From Nitrospirota bacterium (lineage in GTDB: Bacteria; Nitrospirota; Thermodesulfovibrionia; Thermodesulfovibrionales; JdFR-88), in assembly GCA_021789735.1 (NCBI GenBank), contig JAJYJB010000055.1, positions 1 to 17,263 of the forward strand: a DNA stretch of 17,263 nucleotides, given 5' to 3'. Below are positions 14,807 to 17,263 of the stretch, one piece after another. The notes beneath the pieces are model-generated. The model worked only from the letters and a program-made list of their open reading frames with translations, ran no database searches and was not told where the DNA came from. Every line of letters begins with the position of its first letter. Position 1 is the first letter of the stretch. Made by a program: the position numbers and the translations under genes.

Positions 14807-15333
14807 TTTATCCTCTGCGGCAGGCCGGCCACCACCAGGAACACCCTGTCAGCCGCCGCGGCCACCAGACGGTTGAGCCTTCCGGCCTCGTCCCGGAAGG
14901 CCCTGCCAAGGCCCGTGTCCGGCACGATCCCCATGCCCACCTCGTTTGACACCGTGAATACCGGGCAGGAACCGCTTGCTCTTTTCAATGCCTCTGCCAG
15001 TTCCCCAGGCGCGTCCCCAACACTGCCGCCCCCATTTGAAAGCATCAGGTTGGAAAGCCAGAGCGTAAGGCAGTCCAGTAGGATGACATCGAACCTGCCG
15101 CTTATCCTGTCCAGCAGCGCCGGAAGGCGCAGGGGCTCCTCGAAGGTCTCCCACTCCGGCCCGCGCTCCATGCGGTGGGCGCTTATGCGTGCCCTTAGCT
15201 CGTCGTCCCCAGGCTCCATTGTTGCAATGAAGGCCTTTTTCATTTTCCCGCCGGCGGCCTTCGAGGCCTCAGCCAGGGCAAAAGAGCTTTTGCCGCTTCT
15301 GGCCCCGCCAAGAATAAAAGTGAGCTCGCCCAT
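14803..15333 (-). CDS. cobU: Adenosylcobinamide kinase / adenosylcobinamide-phosphate guanylyltransferase CobU
   Basis: The 176-residue bifunctional enzyme has the P-loop GGARSGKS (9-16), the guanylylation block AHRMERGPEWETFEEP (52-67) with His53 as the likely GMP acceptor, Walker-B-like VILLDCLTLWLSNLM, and VSNEVGMGIVP followed by the GRAFRDEAGRLNRLVA signature. It phosphorylates adenosylcobinamide and activates it as the GDP derivative, ready for CobS. It is the first cob gene here, 63 bp after the RNase HI-like gene. That gap contains no recognisable cobalamin riboswitch. It overlaps cobC by ATGA. No strong ribosome binding site is seen. Confidence 0.95.
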   Translation of the reverse strand: MGELTFILGGARSGKSSFALAEASKAAGGKMKKAFIATMEPGDDELRARISAHRMERGPEWETFEEPLRLPALLDRISGRFDVILLDCLTLWLSNLMLSNGGGSVGDAPGELAEALKRASGSCPVFTVSNEVGMGIVPDTGLGRAFRDEAGRLNRLVAAAADRVFLVVAGLPQRIK

Positions 15334-15396
15334 TTTCAGGAAATGCGCGCAGAGAAAGCGAAAGATGAAAAGGCCGGCTTCACTGTGGAGGCCATT

Positions 15397-15831
15397 TTAA
15401 AAGAGGTCCTGCTTGGAGGGGTCGGCCGGAGCGCAGGAAGGGGCCTTTATCCCTTCTTTGGAGAGCGCGTCCGCCCTCTTGTTCTGCTCCCTGGGGATGT
15501 GCCTGACCGAAAATTTCTTGAAGGAGGAAAGAAGCGAGATGGCCTTCTCATAAAGCGGCTTTATATTTTCATGCTTCACCCGGTACTGGCCGTTTATCTG
15601 CCTTACGACCAGCTCGGAATCCAGGAAGACCTGGGCCTCGGTGGCGCCCATCTCTATCGCCTTTTTGAGCGCCTCGATCAGGGCCGAATATTCGGCGACA
15701 TTGTTGGTTGCGACGCCTATTGAACGCGAGAACTCAAAGGTGTGGCCGTCCACGCTTACGACCCCGCCGATGCCGGCCTCCCCCGGATTTCCGCTGGAGG
15801 CCCCGTCCGAGTAAATGACGGACTTTCTCAT
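15397..15831 (-). CDS. RNase HI-like protein
   Basis: The 144-residue product keeps the four acidic residues of RNase HI: Asp9 (YSDGASSGNPG), Glu47 (NNVAEYSALIEAL), Asp71 (FLDSELVVRQINGQY) and Asp121 (RADALS), with HIPREQNKRADALS as the C-terminal signature. It should cleave the RNA strand of RNA-DNA hybrids in the cytoplasm. The NVAEY form and lack of the basic handle loop place it with the archaeal/Gram-positive-like 'ribonuclease HI family' rather than E. coli-type RnhA. The C-terminal 18 residues (SCAPADPSKQDLF end) are not conserved in my reading. It follows the zinc-ribbon gene by 24 bp in the same direction, a common partnership. Confidence 0.92.
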   Translation of the reverse strand: MRKSVIYSDGASSGNPGEAGIGGVVSVDGHTFEFSRSIGVATNNVAEYSALIEALKKAIEMGATEAQVFLDSELVVRQINGQYRVKHENIKPLYEKAISLLSSFKKFSVRHIPREQNKRADALSKEGIKAPSCAPADPSKQDLF

Positions 15832-15855
15832 CCTATTTTCAGGCTCTTTCTTTTT

Positions 15856-16584
15856 TCAGCCGGGCTGCTTCTCCGCGGCCTCTTCCTCATAGTAAAGTAT
15901 TCTGTCGCATTGAGGGCACTGGAGCATCTCGTCCGTTTCCTTCACCTGGACGAAGAGCTGGGGCATTATCGTCATGTTGCACCCGCCGCAGATCCCGTCC
16001 CTCACCCGCGCCACGGCGATGCCGCCATGCTTTTCAAGAAGGTTCATGTAAAGCTCATAGACGCCGGATTCGATCTTTACCGCGAAATCCGCTCTCCGCT
16101 GCATGAGGACGGAGAGCTCCTTGCCCGCCTCCCCGCTTTCCGCTTCCAGCTTTTTTCTCACCGTCTCAGCCTTGGCCTCCTCCTCTTTTGCGGCCGCGGC
16201 TGCCGCCTTCAGACCCCTGTCTGATGCCTCTATCTTTTCCATGAGACCGAGGATTCCATCCTCGTAGCGGAACTTTTCTTTCTCAGCGGACTCTATCTCT
16301 TTCAGGTGGGCCTGGTATTCCTTGTTGGTCTTTATCTCGGAGGTCCTGGTCTTGAGCTTCGATATCTTCTGGTTCATCTGCTCCAGCTCCGAGTCCATAT
16401 CCTTTTTCTGCTTTAGCAGGGCGTCATGCTCCCTGCGGGCGGACTCCATCAGCTCGCGGGCACCGCGGAACGATTTTTCGCCTGCCTGTATCCTGAGGGG
16501 GGCCTGCTCGATGAGGGAATTTTTCTCTATTATGGCCTTGTCCATCTCTTGCAACTCGATCAGAAGCTTAACCTGGGCGTTCAA
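15856..16584 (-). CDS. Coiled-coil protein with C4-type zinc ribbon
   Basis: The 242-residue product has a long charged coiled coil (about 10-165) and a C-terminal zinc ribbon with Cys199 and Cys202 (CGGC) and Cys223 and Cys226 (CPQC), separated by NMTIMPQLFVQVKETDEMLQ. This is the CT398-like / DUF164 zinc-ribbon family, proposed to act as a nucleic-acid-associated or flagellar/secretion-associated protein in different lineages. Function here is not established. The start is TTG at 16584: MNAQVKLLIELQEMD is the normal family N-terminus, no ATG exists in frame, and GGGAGG lies 11 bases before it, slightly long spacing. It starts 82 bp after the tRNA in the same direction and may be read from the tRNA promoter. 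Confidence 0.88.
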   Translation of the reverse strand: MNAQVKLLIELQEMDKAIIEKNSLIEQAPLRIQAGEKSFRGARELMESARREHDALLKQKKDMDSELEQMNQKISKLKTRTSEIKTNKEYQAHLKEIESAEKEKFRYEDGILGLMEKIEASDRGLKAAAAAAKEEEAKAETVRKKLEAESGEAGKELSVLMQRRADFAVKIESGVYELYMNLLEKHGGIAVARVRDGICGGCNMTIMPQLFVQVKETDEMLQCPQCDRILYYEEEAAEKQPG

Positions 16585-16616
16585 TGTGGCGTATGCCTCC
16601 CGTTAGATACTGGTGT

Positions 16617-16663
16617 CCGGAAGCCGGAAACCAGAAAAGAACCAGCCTCTGGCATCTGGTTTC
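16617..16663. repeat. Short 7-mer iterations and 9-bp inverted repeat after the tRNA
   Basis: Plus-strand units CCGGAAG, CCGGAAA and CCAGAAA run head to tail (16617-16637). The block GAAACCAGA (16627-16635) is the exact reverse complement of TCTGGTTTC (16655-16663), with an internal CCAG/CTGG match in the loop. It could fold downstream of the tRNA but has no T tract for termination. Confidence 0.5.
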
Positions 16664-16666
16664 TAA

Positions 16667-16739
16667 TGGGCCCACCAGGACTCGAACCTGGGACCAACCG
16701 GTTATGAGCCGGTAGCTCTACCAACTGAGCTATGGGCCC
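16667..16739 (-). tRNA. tRNA with CAU anticodon (elongator Met, or Ile2 read with lysidine)
   Basis: The 73-nt cloverleaf is complete: acceptor GGGCCCA/TGGGCCC, D stem GCTC/GAGC, anticodon stem ACCGG/CCGGT with loop CTCATAA, variable TGGTC, T stem CCAGG/CCTGG with TTCGAGT, discriminator A. CCA is not encoded (TTAG follows). It is not the initiator, since it has a paired 1-72 and no GGG/CCC anticodon stem. C4-G69 and C5-G68 pairs are also found in Ile2 tRNAs that TilS modifies, so Met versus Ile2 is unresolved. Confidence 0.93.
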
Positions 16740-16761
16740 TGCGCAGAAAAATCGGAGTTCT

Positions 16762-16791
16762 ATTTTAAATGCTAAGGTTGCCGGTAGTCAA
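16762..16791 (-). promoter_or_regulatory. Promoter of the tRNA gene
   Basis: On the minus strand TTGACT (16791-16786), an 18-base spacer and TAAAAT (16767-16762) each match consensus at five of six positions. The predicted start, about 16755, is roughly 16 bases before the tRNA. The group II intron ends 11 bp upstream of the -35. Confidence 0.6.
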
Positions 16792-16801
16792 CTTCCCCCG
16801 A

Positions 16802-16839
16802 ATCGAGTAGGCGGGGGGCCTCACGGCCCCCAACCTCTC
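16802..16839 (-). ncRNA. Group II intron domain VI with branch-point A
   Basis: The minus strand folds as GAG/CTC, AGG/CCT, a TT/CG internal mismatch, then GGGGGCC-GTGA-GGCCCCC. The unpaired A at 16808 between CCT and CTC is the expected branch-point adenosine, six bases before the final T at 16802, the probable 3' splice site. Confidence 0.75.
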
Positions 16840-16841
16840 AC

Positions 16842-16875
16842 ACCACCGTACGTGCCGTCCGGCATACGGCGGTTC
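16842..16875 (-). ncRNA. Group II intron domain V
   Basis: A 34-nt hairpin: ACCGCCGTA pairs with TACGGTGGT (one G-T wobble), a two-base CG bulge, then TGCC/GGCA around a short loop. Aligned to canonical domain V, the catalytic triad reads CGC rather than AGC, typical of class C introns. Its first bases overlap the maturase stop codon. Confidence 0.8.
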
Positions 16876-17263
16876 ATATAAGTCCGTTTAGGCGTCGGTA
16901 CTCCGTAATGAGGCTCAGGAGTCCTAAAGATGAGAGCCATTTGGTGGTGATTGAGGCATTCATATGCGATGCCCCAGCATTCCACCACGGGCCGCGCCCA
17001 GTATGGGCAGACTCGTAAGCTCGCGTCTTGTCTATTCCAAGTTGAATCAGTCTTTTCGCCCTGGTCTTCGGCTTTTTCCACTGCTTCCAAAGTATGCGTC
17101 GCAGCTTCCGCCGTATCCATCCGTCCAGTTCCTCAAAGACCCTCTTCACCTGAGATAGCCGGAAGTACCCTATCCAGCCCCGCAGAAACAAGGTTATTTC
17201 TCCTATTACCGCGGACAGCTTTCGCCCCCGTCCTTTCCGCATTATTTCCCGTAGATGTCCCTC
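16874..17263 (-). CDS. ltrA: Group II intron reverse transcriptase/maturase, C-terminal part (5' end outside window)
   Basis: About 129 codons are visible and the frame is open to the right edge; the ATG at 17242 is internal. The sequence has the group II maturase (GIIM, domain X) signature: LFLRGWIGYFRLSQVKRVFEELDGWIRRKLRRILWKQWKKPKTR, followed by GRGPWWNAGASHMN and a final LGLLSLITEYRRLNGLI. Domain X binds the intron RNA and helps splicing. The protein ends without an HNH endonuclease domain, as in endonuclease-less introns. The reverse transcriptase core with YADD lies outside the window, so integrity of the whole gene cannot be judged. The TGA stop touches the start of domain V, leaving no spacer. 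Confidence 0.9.
   Translation of the reverse strand, partial: EGHLREIMRKGRGRKLSAVIGEITLFLRGWIGYFRLSQVKRVFEELDGWIRRKLRRILWKQWKKPKTRAKRLIQLGIDKTRAYESAHTGRGPWWNAGASHMNASITTKWLSSLGLLSLITEYRRLNGLI

Larger units (their letters stand above)
16802..17263 (-). mobile_element. Group II intron, 3' portion (5' part beyond window)
   Basis: Three linked parts support this: the C-terminal region of an intron-encoded reverse transcriptase/maturase, a domain V hairpin directly after its stop, and a domain VI with a bulged A ending in CTACTCGAT at 16802. The CGC triad reading of domain V and the lack of an endonuclease domain suggest class C. The rest of the intron, including its 5' end and 5' exon, is outside the window. 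Confidence 0.88.

Noticed and set aside
15334..15396. Cobalamin riboswitch upstream of cobU
   Set aside because: Only 63 bp are available and no B12-box-like core is visible.
14330..15400. Long plus-strand open frame (356 codons) opposite cobC and cobU
   Set aside because: The minus-strand genes have intact catalytic motifs and an ATGA overlap; the plus frame has low-complexity Ser/Arg/Pro content.
1..17263. CRISPR array, insertion-sequence transposase, prophage or toxin-antitoxin module
   Set aside because: No regularly spaced repeats, no transposase or integrase motifs, and no such small gene pairs were found; the only mobile element is the partial group II intron.

Overview
The window is about 17 kb of GC-rich, densely packed bacterial chromosome from a diderm (Gram-negative-type) organism. 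The evidence for two membranes is an outer-membrane beta-barrel protein, a lipoprotein and an EnvC-type murein hydrolase activator. The gene mix (LipM-type octanoyltransferase, CooT-family protein, DUF3373-like porin, short conserved 'MRAGFNTNV' protein, anaerobe-style cobalamin gene set) recalls Nitrospirota or Desulfobacterota. That placement is an inference from content, not a tested assignment. Almost everything is on the minus strand.

Layout, left to right: (1) plus strand, 1-1312: the 3' end of a cyclase/kynurenine-formamidase-like gene with an intrinsic terminator over its stop codon, then an uncharacterised polytopic membrane protein. (2) Minus strand, 7179 down to 1185: ftsE-ftsX-envC-ctpA, a cell-division and peptidoglycan-remodelling cluster, followed in the same direction by a DEDDy 3'-5' exonuclease, a CooT-family small protein and lipM. 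The end of lipM overlaps the membrane-protein gene convergently by 128 bp. (3) Minus strand, 10275 down to 7330: a DUF3373-like porin with its own promoter, a structured leader and a strong terminator; then a SHOCT lipoprotein with its own promoter; then a small conserved protein preceded by a perfect 20-bp hairpin. (4) Minus strand, 16739 down to 10496: a CAU-anticodon tRNA with a good promoter, a coiled-coil/C4 zinc-ribbon protein, an RNase HI-like protein, and a cobalamin late-pathway operon cobU-cobC-cobQ-cbiB-cobD. (5) Right edge, minus strand: the 3' end of a group II intron (maturase C-terminus, domain V, domain VI with bulged A), ending 11 bp before the tRNA promoter.

FtsE and FtsX form the ABC-type complex that controls the EnvC-like activator in the periplasm, and CtpA is a periplasmic processing protease, so region 2 is a coherent envelope/division unit. 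The cob genes carry out amidation of the corrin ring, attachment of aminopropanol phosphate, and nucleotide-loop activation. The cobS and cobT steps are not in the window, and no cobalamin riboswitch is visible.

The least explained signals are the roughly 66-nt closed, branched structure in the porin leader, the 20-bp perfect hairpin at 7637-7685, the intron placed just upstream of a tRNA promoter, and the coding overlap between lipM and the tail of the membrane protein.
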